64,000 nucleotides of DNA. Origin: Ophiocordyceps camponoti-saundersi (nom. inval.). Taxonomy: Eukaryota; Ascomycota; Sordariomycetes; Hypocreales; Ophiocordycipitaceae. A model generated the notes under the pieces. The model was given only the letters and a program-made list of their open reading frames with translations, was not told the origin of the DNA and did no database searches. Positions within the stretch are counted from its first letter, which is position 1. Each line of letters opens with the position of its first letter. The position numbers and the translations under genes were made by a program. This document shows, in pieces, positions 11,119 to 22,590 of this stretch. The stretch is from assembly GCA_003339415.1 (NCBI GenBank), contig PDHQ01000069.1, positions 69,079 to 133,078 on the forward strand, read 5' to 3'.

Positions 11119-11525
11119 ATGACCTTGATTGGGGGCTTGAGCCCTTGAGAGACGTAAAAGTCAGTCAAAAGCAGAAGAAGAGGCCTAGGAAAAGGACCGG
11201 TTAAATGAAGAGGAAGACGAAGTCGAAGGAAAGAGAGAAAAAAAATTCCACCGTGAAAAGTATTCCCCGGCCCCGACGCTACTATAATTAGCATCGCGTC
11301 CTCACCTTGTCCTCACCTTGGACCGTTTCATCCGGCCATCGGCATTCATCCCCCGGTTGTTGCCGGCGACGTCGGAGAGGGAGAAGGAAACATCAAAACA
11401 ATTCTCTCTTGACATACCAGAGACAGCAGAGGAATTCACTCACCAGTCTGTGACATGTCCGCCTCGTCCGCTCCGTTAAGAGAAGAAAAGAAAATCAACA
11501 TTCCCCGTACATAGCCGCTCTCTAG
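11119..11525. promoter_or_regulatory. Promoter region of ABZ1 / 3' flank of TRS120
   Basis: About 400 bases between the TRS120 stop (11526) and the ABZ1 start (11118), both on the minus strand. Holds a direct repeat CCTCACCTTGTCCTCACCTTGG near 11301-11323. No coding signal. Confidence 0.5.
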
Positions 11526-14500
11526 CTAGCTGTCCCGATCCTTCACCTCCAACAAGCAAGGCCTTGGCGCGTGCCATATTCGACGCCGTCCGGCGCCCAG
11601 CGCCGTGTCATTATCATTTTCATCAACACTCTGGACTTCCTCGACAGAAGCGCCCAACTCAAACTCGCCCCTACACAACGCCGTCACCCCGAGACTGAAG
11701 CTGATCGATCCGTGGCCAGGCAGCGGCCGAAGCAGCTGCTGAAGCGTTCCGTTCCACGCAAACTTGCGCGTCTGGTCCAGCGCCACGTTGAGCGGCCGGT
11801 GTCGAAGCGCGGGCAGCAGCCTGACGAGCGGATAGATGGTCGTCGCCGTCCGGTTTGTCAGTCGCACCGTCAGTGTTAAAAAGTCGTCGACGTAAGCCGT
11901 CGTCGTAGCCTCATCCACCGTCACCTCGATGCCGACCTCGTCCACACGTAGTGCTTCAATCATGCGGGGCGTCAGCCGCATGTTGCGCAGTTCGATCGCC
12001 CCGTTCCGTCCCGTCGTCGTCCGCCATGTCGCCCTGACGCGCTCCAGTAACCGCTCGCGGAACCAAAAGGCTTCCCGACTAGCCCGCTCCGCGTCCGGCG
12101 AGATCTTGCTGGCGCTGACGACGAATTGCCGACCCCGTGACGGGTTCAAGCTCGGTATTGGTTCGTGCGCACCCTCCATATGGATCCTCTTGAGGGGCAA
12201 CACGAGCCGGCTCGTCTTGCCCGGTAATACGTCCTCCTCCGCCGCCAAGCCGTCCTCGCCCTCCAGACGGACGACTATGAGGCTTGGCCATGCGTTGCGC
12301 AAGTCCACGCACAGGAGGCAGAATTCGTCCACACGTGCCGTGAAGCCGCTTCCCAGTCTGTTCCACAGCGGCGCCGGTATCTCCCCTTCCAACGAGAGCG
12401 CGTCGACCCGCGTGAGCTCGACACTGGCGTTGACCGTCACCCTCAGGTCCAATGAGGCCCGGCGGGTGAAGAAGCGGTCCTTCACTTCTTCCCGCCGGAT
12501 TCCCAGATAAGTGTAGTCGACCTGGATTGTCGCGCTCGTCAGTCCAGGTTTGCCGAGAATGTCAAATTCGAACGTCGCCTCGCCGCCGGCCGCGATGCTG
12601 CGGTCCTGATCGTTGCTACCCCCTACGAGCCGCAGTGCCTGTCTCTTGCTTAGGATGAGCTCGTACTCGTAGAGCTCGGCCGGAGTTGCGTCTCGCCTGC
12701 CGAGGGCTTCCTGCAGCGGCGCCTGCGTCGCGTCCTTGAAAGAGAATAGCATCAGGTCTACCGGTACCGTCGAGACATTGGCCATGGTGACTGAGAAGCG
12801 TTGCCTCTCGCCCTCGAGGATCATGACGGCCGACTGTGGGAGCGTCGTCGACCGTACCACCACGAGCGGCTGAGTCACTATCACGTTGAAGGTCACCGTC
12901 GTGGCCTCCGGGGGAGGAGCTGTCTCGCCGCCGACAGCTTCCAGGGCTGTCGTGCCCCTGACCTTGATCTTCTCTTGCGGCGGCGGCGCCCAGGGCTTGG
13001 CGAAGATGGGGAATCGCCGTTCCCTGCATCCACAGACCTTGACCATGGCGCCCGTGAGCCGGATAGAGCCTGCCTCCCGCGGCCGCCCCTTGATGCGGAC
13101 CAGCTGCGTGCGGTACGGACCGAGAGTCAGCCGCTCCGGCCACGATTCAAAGTCGACGCCCTCGGTGCACAGGCGTACGCTCTCAATCTCCACCTCGATG
13201 TCGTACGTGTTCTGCAGCCTCACCCGAAAGGTGGCCACTTCGCCCGCGACTAGATGCTGCTCGACCACCTCGTCCGCCTCCTTGAGAAAGGGGTTGTAGA
13301 TGAAGGGATTCACGCCCTGGGACGACCGAACTTCCGCGACGACGTCTCCCCCGGGCAAGTCGCTGCGAGCGTGGGGCACCGGCGTCCGCGCTTCGGGCGG
13401 CGGCTCCAGCGCGATACCCCTGACGAGGAATTCGTCCCAATACTCCGCCGCCAGATGGCCCATGCCGACCCTCTGGGCCAGCGCCGCCGTTCGTGACACA
13501 TTGGTCGCCAGTCGAACCTGCTCGTCTTTGTGAATCAGGGGTGTGGCGTCCTCGCGCCGCGGACCGGGGGCGATGCCCGACCCGCCCGTTCGGAGGAGAT
13601 CGCTGGAGAACTTGAGAACGCCTTCAAAGTCCGGTAGGGCCTCTGAGAAATTGATGCAGGCACGGAGAATATTGAGCTTAACGCCGGTAAGGCCGAAGAA
13701 TCGCGCCCAAGATTGTTCAAGGATCCTGGCGACGGCCGCCTCGTCCGAATCATCGTCACCCGACTTGCTCTTGAAGCCAACGATGCCATACGAGCCGCAC
13801 AGGTGCTCCAGAAGAGCCTCCAATCCGAACTCGGTGTCGCCCTCGCCAAGGTCCAGGGCCACGGCACCGTCGTGGCCTGACGTCAGCGACACGAGGCCGG
13901 CTGCCGGATGGACGCCGGCATCCGCGGCTCCGCGTGTCCGGGCCTCGACAAGACCGCCAATGAGAACCGACACTAGCTCGCGCATCACCATAGCCCGCTT
14001 ACGGTAGTATCCTAGCGAGCCCAGCACGGTTGCCATACCACATAACACCGATGCTCGGTCGGTGGTGGTGAGGAGCTCGGTGGCAGAGGAAGGAAAGGCC
14101 TTGAAGAGGAGGCCGACGATGTGCTGCCGCGTGGGGACGACGTTCAGCCTCGGTGACGTCGTCAGTCGCTGAGGAGGAGGCGTGCCGCGAACAATTATGT
14201 CAAGCGCCGTCGCGTCCAGCCTACCGCCGTCAAGGTGTATGGCAAGAAGAATCCTGGAGAATCTGATGATAGCCTCTGACTGCGGCAACGGTGGCAGACT
14301 CTCCGACGACACCTTGGAGTATAGGTTGATGATCCGATCGAGGAGCTCGGGAAGTAGAGTCTGCAATTGTCGGATATGCAACGGTTGCTGCGCCTTGGGA
14401 TTGGCATCCTTTTCTCCCTTGAGGATCAACCCGTTGGAAGATGCCGATTGCTCTTGAGAAGGCTGGCAGATGGCTGGCACCTGAAAACTTATGCCCGCCC

Positions 14501-15698
14501 ACGCCAGGAGAAGAAGATTCAAGGTGATGAGCTCCAACGCCTTGCCATGCCAGACGTGGTCGTTAAGCGAACGGGCGGTCGAGGCGGCCTCGCACAATTC
14601 CTTGAGCGAGTCGCTCCATCGGCCGGCCTGGAGATAGAGGGAGCCGACGACGACGGAGGTGCGGCCTTTGCCCCGTTGCCGCCAGCGGTCGTTGGGGCTA
14701 CCCACACCGAAGCCCTGAACGGAGACGCGGTCCCCGTCGCGTTTCTGCTCGGGGCTGGAGTGCGAGCCGGCGTCGGCGTCGTCCGGACTCATGGGGATGC
14801 TGGGCAGATTACCCTTGATGGGAGTCGATGGTCGGGTCGGTAGGGAGCTACTGGAATTGATGGGAGGTCGGTGTGAGGCCATTGGGGGCATCGACATGCG
14901 AGCCTGGCGAACATGGTCTAGGCCGGCGGCTGAGTTGGGGCGCGGTTCGTGCTGGGGTAAAGTAAAGTGCGAGTTTCTCCTGGCGGCGGTGGAGGTGACG
15001 GTATTCCCCTCGACATGTCTTGAGGCAGAAGCGACTTGTCCCGGTGATTCGATGGCAGAAATGCCCTCGAAAGACTTGGCCAGAGTCGTCATCTCGGCCA
15101 GCAGCAGCGAGGTGACGTCGCACATGACCGTCTTGAGCGTCGTGCGCTTGCAACATTCGACCGGCGGAACGGAGACGATTTCATCGGGCAGCGGCGTGTC
15201 AGATTCAGCAGCGACATAATCAAAGACGACGGCGCGGTGAACCAATGCTTTGGGATGGGCTTCGCGTAGCTTCTCGAGCTCTTGCGGTAGGGTTTGGATG
15301 CTGCTTGAAGCGGTATTCTGGAGCTCCTCGCCGTCGGCAAGGGCCAAGATGACCAATGGTTCGCGAAAGATATCAAAGGGCCAGAGGGCGAGATGCGACG
15401 GGGGCGGCATATGAGTGATGAGCTGATAGAAGATGGTGCCGTCCGGGAACGCAAGCGGCGAGAACATGTCTAGACAAGAGTCAGCCTCTGGCATAAGGAA
15501 GACACAAAGAACGGTGAAGAAATGTCCCTTACTCCTGTCCGGACGGCCATCGGCGCTAACATCTCGCAGGCAAACGACATGCTCCGTCTGCAGCCTCTCG
15601 GCGTACGAGGCAAACTTGACAGCCTTGAGCCTCCCAAGCGGGAGGAGCAGGACCCTAACTCTCGCGGGAGCAATGGGCAACAGGGGATCCAAGTTCAT
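11526..15698 (-). CDS. TRS120: TRAPPII complex subunit Trs120 (TRAPPC9 family), 1369 aa
   Basis: Exons 15698-15533 and 15469-11526. The intron 15532-15470 is 63 nt, a multiple of three, and has no in-frame stop. An ORF caller therefore reads through it and adds 21 spurious residues (a Ser-Lys-Gly-His start and many Phe/Cys). Removing it joins PDRN-MFSPLAFPDGTIFYQL, which reads naturally. The N-terminus starts with PIAPARVRVLLLPLGRL, and long helical and beta-rich regions follow. Trs120 belongs to TRAPPII, the exchange factor for Ypt31/32 at the late Golgi. Ser/Thr-Pro-rich linkers lie around residues 220-330. Length matches filamentous-fungal Trs120 (about 1300-1400 aa). Confidence 0.9.
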   Translation of the reverse strand: MNLDPLLPIAPARVRVLLLPLGRLKAVKFASYAERLQTEHVVCLRDVSADGRPDRSKGHFFTVLCVFLMPEADSCLDMFSPLAFPDGTIFYQLITHMPPPSHLALWPFDIFREPLVILALADGEELQNTASSSIQTLPQELEKLREAHPKALVHRAVVFDYVAAESDTPLPDEIVSVPPVECCKRTTLKTVMCDVTSLLLAEMTTLAKSFEGISAIESPGQVASASRHVEGNTVTSTAARRNSHFTLPQHEPRPNSAAGLDHVRQARMSMPPMASHRPPINSSSSLPTRPSTPIKGNLPSIPMSPDDADAGSHSSPEQKRDGDRVSVQGFGVGSPNDRWRQRGKGRTSVVVGSLYLQAGRWSDSLKELCEAASTARSLNDHVWHGKALELITLNLLLLAWAGISFQVPAICQPSQEQSASSNGLILKGEKDANPKAQQPLHIRQLQTLLPELLDRIINLYSKVSSESLPPLPQSEAIIRFSRILLAIHLDGGRLDATALDIIVRGTPPPQRLTTSPRLNVVPTRQHIVGLLFKAFPSSATELLTTTDRASVLCGMATVLGSLGYYRKRAMVMRELVSVLIGGLVEARTRGAADAGVHPAAGLVSLTSGHDGAVALDLGEGDTEFGLEALLEHLCGSYGIVGFKSKSGDDDSDEAAVARILEQSWARFFGLTGVKLNILRACINFSEALPDFEGVLKFSSDLLRTGGSGIAPGPRREDATPLIHKDEQVRLATNVSRTAALAQRVGMGHLAAEYWDEFLVRGIALEPPPEARTPVPHARSDLPGGDVVAEVRSSQGVNPFIYNPFLKEADEVVEQHLVAGEVATFRVRLQNTYDIEVEIESVRLCTEGVDFESWPERLTLGPYRTQLVRIKGRPREAGSIRLTGAMVKVCGCRERRFPIFAKPWAPPPQEKIKVRGTTALEAVGGETAPPPEATTVTFNVIVTQPLVVVRSTTLPQSAVMILEGERQRFSVTMANVSTVPVDLMLFSFKDATQAPLQEALGRRDATPAELYEYELILSKRQALRLVGGSNDQDRSIAAGGEATFEFDILGKPGLTSATIQVDYTYLGIRREEVKDRFFTRRASLDLRVTVNASVELTRVDALSLEGEIPAPLWNRLGSGFTARVDEFCLLCVDLRNAWPSLIVVRLEGEDGLAAEEDVLPGKTSRLVLPLKRIHMEGAHEPIPSLNPSRGRQFVVSASKISPDAERASREAFWFRERLLERVRATWRTTTGRNGAIELRNMRLTPRMIEALRVDEVGIEVTVDEATTTAYVDDFLTLTVRLTNRTATTIYPLVRLLPALRHRPLNVALDQTRKFAWNGTLQQLLRPLPGHGSISFSLGVTALCRGEFELGASVEEVQSVDENDNDTALGAGRRRIWHAPRPCLLEVKDRDS

Positions 15699-16036
15699 CC
15701 TCGCATCTCTGCTGTCGACTGCTGTCCGCGGTGCGAGAGACCGAGGGTTCGGCTGAGTAGGGGTCAGAGACGAAATCTAAGACGATGATGGCCTGGTTAT
15801 GCGGTGGAAGAGGGTCAATCCAGGGTGGTTGAGCTGTAGCTGCCGTCGGCTCGGCGGGACTTTGATGCGGGTGGTAGGGCCACGTGCAGTTGATGAGATG
15901 TGAGCGGTTGGTTGAGTCAGAAGATGTGAGAAGAAGCCAAAGAGGCAGGTTCATTGAAGAAGGAATTGGCTGGGTATCAATAAATGCTATGGAAGTTGAA
16001 GATGGAAGCTAAGAAGAAAAAGAAGAAAGAAGGAAA
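15699..16036. promoter_or_regulatory. TRS120 upstream region
   Basis: About 340 bases between the SDR-like gene stop and the TRS120 start, both minus strand. Includes AAGAAGAAAAAGAAGAAAGAAGG at 16011-16033. No supported gene. Confidence 0.5.
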
Positions 16037-17293
16037 TCATGATCCCGCCCCCGACGGTCCCGGCTCCGACCCTGGTCCGAACCCCGGCCCCAGCTCCGGC
16101 TCCGGCTCCGGAGGGCCTCTCCTGCTTGCTTCCTCCTTCAGAACGCTATCAAAAATATCAACAGCCAGACTAGCGTCGACGAAGTCCTCCATCTCCTCCG
16201 TCACCGTCTTTAGTTTCTCCTTGACGGCGACTGCGCCTTCGAAGCCGACGATGTGTCTAGACGGTGGATTCTCATGACCTCCGATAGCCGTCAGCGCATG
16301 GATGGTCTCAGCCACGAGCCTATCGGCTGCGGCGGGTGGTAGACGCGGATAACGATAGAGGATCTGTCCACCAGGAACAATCTCCGGTTCGAGCGAGGAG
16401 CTATCCGGCGTGGCGGGCGCATGCTGTGAAGGTAACGGCTCTAAAGGCATGGCCGTCTCTGGATCGGTGTTGAGAACATCAATGAGCATGTCGCGAATAC
16501 TAGGCGCGTTATGAAAGATGTCTGCATAGGCTGGCATCTGCGGTGCGAAGATGAGCCTATTGGTTAACGACTGAATCTCCTTGTTTGGCTGGACGATGGT
16601 AAGCTTCAGGTTAAAGGGTGCAATCTCGTACGCCAGAGAGTCGCAGAATCCCTCTAGAGCCCAGGTTGCGGCCGTGTACATGCTCATTCCGGGCGTGCCG
16701 ATGTGGCCACCTATGCTAGATAAGATGATGATGTGGCCCGTATGCTGGCTCCGGAGCGTCGGTAACGCCGCCTTGATGAAGTTGACCTGGGTGAAAAAGA
16801 TGGCTTCAAACTGGTCCCGGATGAGGTTCTGCGTGAGAGGTGTAGTAGAGAGTTCCTCCACTGTTCCGACAACAGCTGGGGAAGATGGGTATGCAGTTAG
16901 TAGCCAAAACCGAGTGGGCGTAGAAAAGAAGGGGAGGAACTTTTTACCCTCAGACCGGCAACACAGCAAGATGTCGATCCTGCCAAACACTTGCACCGCC
17001 TCCGCAACCGCCGCACCACAAGAGCTCATCCTCCCATCGCAGCGAATGCCACGAATCCTATCTCTCCAGCCCTCACGGTCCACTCCCCCGGCCTTACACT
17101 CGCCAATCAACTGACGAAACTCGGCGCTGCGCTCCTCGTCGTCCATTTCGTGAGGCGGAAGACAAGCGACGACGTGATCGCCATGCGCCAGTAGTCGCCG
17201 GATCAGACGAACGGCCAGAGGCGAAAGTGCTGCTGTGAGGAGCCAAGTGCGCGGTGCGTTGTGAGTTGCTGCTTCAGTCTCAGCTTCTGCCAT
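16037..17293 (-). CDS. SDR-fold protein with altered catalytic motifs, 394 aa
   Basis: Exons 17293-16948 and 16875-16037; the 72-nt intron (16947-16876) is a multiple of three without a stop, so it reads through as 24 extra residues. The protein has a short-chain dehydrogenase core: FGRIDILLCC, FFTQVNFIKAALP, ILSSIGGHIGTPGMSMY, and YEIAPFNLKLTIVQP. The usual Rossmann glycine motif TGxxxGxG is replaced by TAALSPLAVR. The YxxxK active site reads YTAAT, so the catalytic lysine is missing, although Ser and Tyr remain. A Pro/Gly-rich tail ends the protein. It is either a dinucleotide-independent pseudoenzyme or an unusual reductase; I do not assign a substrate. Confidence 0.82.
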   Translation of the reverse strand: MAEAETEAATHNAPRTWLLTAALSPLAVRLIRRLLAHGDHVVACLPPHEMDDEERSAEFRQLIGECKAGGVDREGWRDRIRGIRCDGRMSSCGAAVAEAVQVFGRIDILLCCRSEGKKFLPFFSTPTRFWLLTAYPSSPAVVGTVEELSTTPLTQNLIRDQFEAIFFTQVNFIKAALPTLRSQHTGHIIILSSIGGHIGTPGMSMYTAATWALEGFCDSLAYEIAPFNLKLTIVQPNKEIQSLTNRLIFAPQMPAYADIFHNAPSIRDMLIDVLNTDPETAMPLEPLPSQHAPATPDSSSLEPEIVPGGQILYRYPRLPPAAADRLVAETIHALTAIGGHENPPSRHIVGFEGAVAVKEKLKTVTEEMEDFVDASLAVDIFDSVLKEEASRRGPPEPEPELGPGFGPGSEPGPSGAGS

Positions 17294-19193
17294 TGGTTGT
17301 CCCTTATGTTTCTATTTCGCCCTGAGGTGAGGAGGAAGAGGTGAGGGTTTCCGGTGAGTGTGAGTGAAGAGGTATGTACGTAGGTAAAGTGGTATGTAAT
17401 GCATGTATGTACACGTGTGAAGGAGTGTTATAAAAGGCGTTTAAATCTTGGCATGGCAAAAGGGAAGCGAAAACCACACCGACAACAACCGACTGACTCT
17501 GCTGGAAACCACCATAGAGGAACTGAAGTTATCGTGATCAAGAGGAGAAAACAAGGTGAAAGAAAAATCATCATCATCCAACTTACGAAACGAAGGCGCC
17601 GGCATGGCCCCGGGCCGCGATGACTCGCCAGCCCGGTTGCTGCCACCACGAGAAGTCATTGCATCGATATCATGACCGACTTACATGTATACACACGTCC
17701 GACGTTGGAAGCGGCCCGACGCTGTTATATAGATAGATAGGTAGATAGATATACATTGTGTGCAGCATTCACACCAGGCCACCTTGTGCAGATATTGTAC
17801 ACACACTCACTCACAAACAAACATTATGTATGTATTCATTAGCTCTTCTAATCTCGTCTCACCAGTCATCTAAACTCGTCACCCCATCCGCCATCCGGCT
17901 CTGCCTCTCCGGTGACGGAGCGCCCCTTCTAAGCCCGCCGTCATACCCCCCGTGACCCTGCTCCCGCCCCATCGTCTTGCATGTCCAAGGGTGCAGGGTC
18001 AGGGGTCTGAAGCACGATGCAAGTTAGATCTCGACCTGCAAGGGGAATTTTTTCCTTTTTTTCTTCTGCTAATATTACAAGAGGCTTCTACAGATAGACA
18101 ACGACTCTCTGCATCTCAACTCACTGCGTCTCTCTATCTCCTTGTCTTCAGTTTCATAAATCACCGTTGTCAGTGTTTTGGATTGGCAAAACTGTGTGCT
18201 CTGCACGAATACGATAACCCCGTAAACACGGCCCGGCTTGCCAAAAAGCCTTCCCTCCCCATAGGCGGCGGGCCCCGAGGCTCAGTACTCGATCTCCCCT
18301 CCCCGGTCTTATCCGGACGGCCCTTTTCCCTTTCCTTCTTCAAGGATTCATGGCTCAGGTAAGGGCCTTCGGATAAGGTCCGAAGACTACCAGGAGCAAC
18401 GATATCCCAGCTTGCTGTTGAACAGAGGGACGGCAGGTTTGATTAAAGGATCATCCTAGGCAAAGGAAAACTCTTACAATGTTCGACTTGGGCAGTCGGC
18501 CTGGAAACTACCTCATAGCGGTTGTAGATATAGCCAATTCAACGAGCCCTCTTCATTTCAAATGTATGGATGCATCGGCAGACAGCCGCGCTTTTAGACT
18601 TTCATTCCCTCCCCTCTTTCACTCACATGGCAAGGGATCCAGGTTCACGATCCTTTTCATGGGTGAGTGCAACAGTCGTCCAACAAAAAGCCGGACCCTG
18701 TTGTTGACTCGGGGAAGGCATGGCTTTTTGTCCCGACCTTCTCTGCTCACATGTGATAGGGGAAAACCCACATGCTATCTGTGCCAAGAGAAGAAAAGGC
18801 ATACCGGAAGCCTTTCCCCCCCCTTTATCTCAAGGGAAAGAGGAGGAGAGCACAGTAGAATGCCGGTCAACCTTGCGGGCAACCTTCAATGAGCTGAAGC
18901 CGAGGCTGACAATCGAAACATGGATCCCCTTCCTATGCCATGGAGATGCCGGTGCCATGAAGACAAAGCCCCAGCAGCTGTTGAAGAAAAGAAAAAAAGA
19001 AGTCATTGGATCTCAAGTCCATCCCACATATGTATGTATGTGCTGCATACTGGAATACATATGTACAACATACATACATACATACACACGAAGCATGACA
19101 TGACGCAGGCAGTGAGTGCAGTCAGCTGGTCAACATGGCGTTCAGAACTGATGATCCAACACAGCCACTCCTCTCAGGCTTTCTCTCGGTCAC
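17294..19193. other. 1.9-kb intergenic region without supported genes
   Basis: The space between the SDR-like gene start (17293, minus) and the MFS transporter stop (19194, minus). It contains GATA/TAGA repeats near 17730-17750, several TACATACATACA repeats near 19030-19085, and scattered short ORFs with no family signal. A lone T-run precedes CTTCTGCTAA near 18050. I found no tRNA-like GGTTCGAATCC box and no splice-joined coding region. Confidence 0.6.
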
Positions 19194-21501
19194 TCAAGTC
19201 TTGCCGACATGTACCTCCTGCACACTGTCCGGTCGCGGATGCTCCTCCGGCAGCTCGGCATCGAGCCGTTTTACCTGCTCCGTCACGCCAAACAGCTCGT
19301 CCATCTTCTCTAAGCTCAACCCCTTTGTTTCCGGCACGCAGAACCAAACGAAGATGCCCATGAGGATGTCGAAAGAACCAAACATGAAAAACATGCCCTA
19401 GAAATACTCTCGTGTCAGCAGTTGCGTCGTCTGCTGCCTGGTACGATGGGACGGGCACGTACGTAACCGGCGCGGCCCATGGTATTTTGCATCGTCAACA
19501 CAGCTGCATCAAGTCAGTAACGCCCTTCATCATGCCCAACATATGTACGCCGAGCTTCGCGGAACGACCTACTTCGAGCCATAACAAAGTTGAACAGCCA
19601 TTGGACAGCCGCAGCGAGGGCAACGTTCATGGCACGAAGCCGGGCGGTGGGCATCTCACTAACGAGAATCCAGCAAGCCGGGCCCCATCCGAACTGAAAA
19701 GCACTGGCTGATGGTCAGCTGCGCATGCCGGAAAGCAAAATGGTCATGACTCAACGCACGCTGCCCATAGGTAGATGCAAGCTATTGCCACATAGCCAAA
19801 GGCCGTGACCTGTATGTTTGGATCAGCGACACAAACTGCCACACGACGGGAAGGGCAACGGCGGAAGAGCACCAACGTACCGGCTGGCCAGCGACAGGCG
19901 GCTGGACCCTACCATAGATACCGATGACATAAAGGACGACAGCCTGAGCCGCGCTGGTCCACAACAGGCTCCAGCGGCGGCCAAGTGAGTCGGCGACGAA
20001 GACGAGGAAAGCGGCACAGGCAGCCGTCTTGGCGACGCCATAGACGCCAGTGGCGAAGAGCGAAGTGTTGGTGCCATCCATGCCGAGGTTCTGGAAAATC
20101 TGCGGAGCATAGTAATTCTGGCTCCGGGGACGGGGGCAGTTCAGCGGCCGGCGCTCGACTATTTTAAGTCAGGGGCGGGGGGATACATACAATGGAGTTG
20201 ACGCCCGTCATCTGCTGGCAGATCATGAGGACGACGGAGATGATGGCCCGGTTACGGTTGCCAGGGATCAGCACCATCTCCTTGAGGAGTGTCAAGGCAG
20301 TGGCGTCACCCATCAGCCGCCTCTCAGCCTCGAGCTGGTCTGCGATTTCGCGAATCTCGCCCGAAACGTAGTCGGAGTCGGCGGGGAGCCTGACCGGTAT
20401 GTTATTTACCAGCAGTTCTTCGAGAGAGACGGAGACGGACGGGGACAGACTGAGAGAGAGACGGACGGGGAGAGACGGAGAGAGAGACACACACAGAGAA
20501 AGAGAGGCCTTACCCTCTCAACTTAACCAGAATCTTGGTGGCTCGCTCCCAATCATCTTGTCTGGCAACCCACCGAGGGCTGGAAGGGAGGGTCTTATCA
20601 GAGAACAGTAAGCGAACAGGATTTCTTGAGAACTTGCCTCTCTGGCGACAATGTCATGCCAACGATAAGAAGCCTTGAAAGCGCTTCAGTCAGTTTGATG
20701 GCGTCTTCTTCTTATCCTCAACGAAGCTACTTACACGGCTGGCAGCGCCTGCAGAGACAGCGGGAGAATAAACACAGCCGGCGCAGGCACGTGCAAGACA
20801 CAGCCGTAGTTGACCCTGGAGCATGTTAGTGAAGGAAGCCATCATCATGATAAGTGGGAAGACGAGAGAAGGCGACGCACCAAAAGGCCAGCATGATACC
20901 GCAGACGATAAACAGCTGATAAAAGGCTTTCCCCTCCCCTCTTGTCAGTCTTGGACCGGAAGCCAGTGATTCAAGAAAGCAAAAAAGGCTCACCCGTCAG
21001 GCCTCCGCGGATGGCCCTTGGCGCACACTCGGACACATACAGCGGAGTAAGTGTCGACGCAGCACCGACACCGAGCCCGGCAATGAAGCGGCCGGCATAC
21101 ATGACAGGCAGCGATCCATCGACGGCCGAAGCAGCCTGCATGATGACGCCGATCATGGCGAGCCCACCAGTGGCGACGAGGCAGAGCCTACGTCCAAACT
21201 GCTCCGTCAACCACGAAGTCAGAAGACAGGCGACGAAGCAGCCGGCCTGCAGCGTCGACACGATGTTCTGATCCAAGTCGGAGCGCTCGGCCTTTGAACG
21301 ATGAAGGGTCCCGAAGCGCTCCTGCGCAGGCTTCATGGCCAGGATTCCTCCGATGGCGCCCGTCTCCCATCCGAAGAGCATGCCGCCGAAGCAGGCGGCG
21401 CATACGAGGGCAAAGACGCGCCAGCCGTATATCTCGACCGGGTCCTGCCGCATCGCCTCATTGCGCACCACGAGTCGCAGCAGTCGAACGAGGAGAGCCA
21501 T
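19194..21501 (-). CDS. MFS sugar porter-family transporter, 11 exons, 532 aa
   Basis: Exons 21501-20994, 20926-20881, 20815-20735, 20673-20638, 20579-20514, 20389-20191, 20117-19881, 19809-19760, 19703-19573, 19503-19463 and 19397-19194 join to 1599 nt in frame. The product shows sugar-porter signatures in order: [85 protein letters not shown] and [13 protein letters not shown]. These predict 12 membrane helices and proton-linked uptake of a sugar or related polyol/acid. The N-terminal region is reminiscent of the quinate-permease branch, but the substrate is not determined. The intron 20637-20580 uses a GC donor (GCAAGT). The 124-nt intron 20513-20390 is filled with GAGAGACGGA repeats. Start at 21501 fits family N-termini. 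Confidence 0.9.
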
Positions 21502-22590
21502 GACTGCCGTGTGGGAGGAGAGGGTGGAAGAGAAAGAAAGGGAGAGAGACAAAGCTGGTGTTGGGGATGTGGTTGGTGGCACACCTAACGAAGACGCTTA
21601 TAACGGGCGTGACACCCTTTCTGCACCCTTGCCTGGGCTGACCCTCCCTCGCCGTGGCATTACTCTTGGCCGACCGCCTGATGTGAAGACTGTAGTGTAT
21701 GCATACTCTGTACCTACTGTCAGTCCTCCTCCCCCCTCCTTGTCCTCCTCCTCCTCCTCCTCCTTCTCCTTCCTCCCCATCATCATCACCTAGGTATTTG
21801 ATGTTCTGTGCAACCCGAGTAGAAGCTGACGTCACATTCCCCGTCGTTCTCTTCATGGCAGAGGATTAATCAATATGAACAGTACATGATCCAAACGCCA
21901 GATTTACATCGCTCCTCACGTGGCAACGAAGCCATCCATCGGCCAGACTCAGACCATTTTCGGCCCGCCATTGGCAGTAGTGTCGGTCCCGTCTCTCCCC
22001 CTTCTACGGGCTACCTACTCCCTACTCCTCACTACTAAATGCATCCGTACTATGTATGCGTGTATGTAACGTTAAAAGCAGCTGTTCTATCAATGATAGG
22101 CTTAGAACAGGATTTAGATCGTGTCTTTCCCATCACGCATCGAGGTTTCTATTCATCCATCCGGTTCCCCTCTTCTCTTCCCCTCCCCTCTTAGCTAGCC
22201 TTCCCGAGCCTCCCCCAAAGAGCTTCCCAAGAGAACGCTCACAGCTGACAAAGCCTCCTTCCATACGAGCTCACGTGATCAACTTCCTCCATCCCGGCCA
22301 CTCCCCTATCATCTCTCTCTCTCCCTATTGGATGTAGACTTGATCAAGAACAACAACAATAGGCTATTCTCTCTGTGCCGTCCAATTGACGCTGCTATCC
22401 GTACAATGCGACGAAATGTTAATTGAGTCATTGACTCGTTCGGGATCTTTCCCAACCATTCGGACTACATATAAATACCCCTATTCCCATCCTTGCTGCC
22501 CCATATATCGTCGTCTCTATTTGCTTCATACCTAGCCAGCGAGCTTTACTGCAAGGCGTGGACAAAACACCAGTGTCCAAACTCGCCAAA
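21502..22590. promoter_or_regulatory. Divergent intergenic region, 1.1 kb
   Basis: It separates the minus-strand transporter start from the plus-strand ASXH-like gene. A CT-rich block with CCTCCTCCTCC lies at 21722-21775. A TATA-like CATATAAATACCCC sits at 22467-22480, about 110 bases before the ATG at 22591, and probably serves the ASXH-like gene. No supported ORF. Confidence 0.55.

Noticed and set aside
17428..18892. Several ORFs of 70-137 codons in the 17.4-18.9 kb intergenic region
   Set aside because: No family signal, no splice-consistent extension, and composition like the surrounding non-coding DNA.
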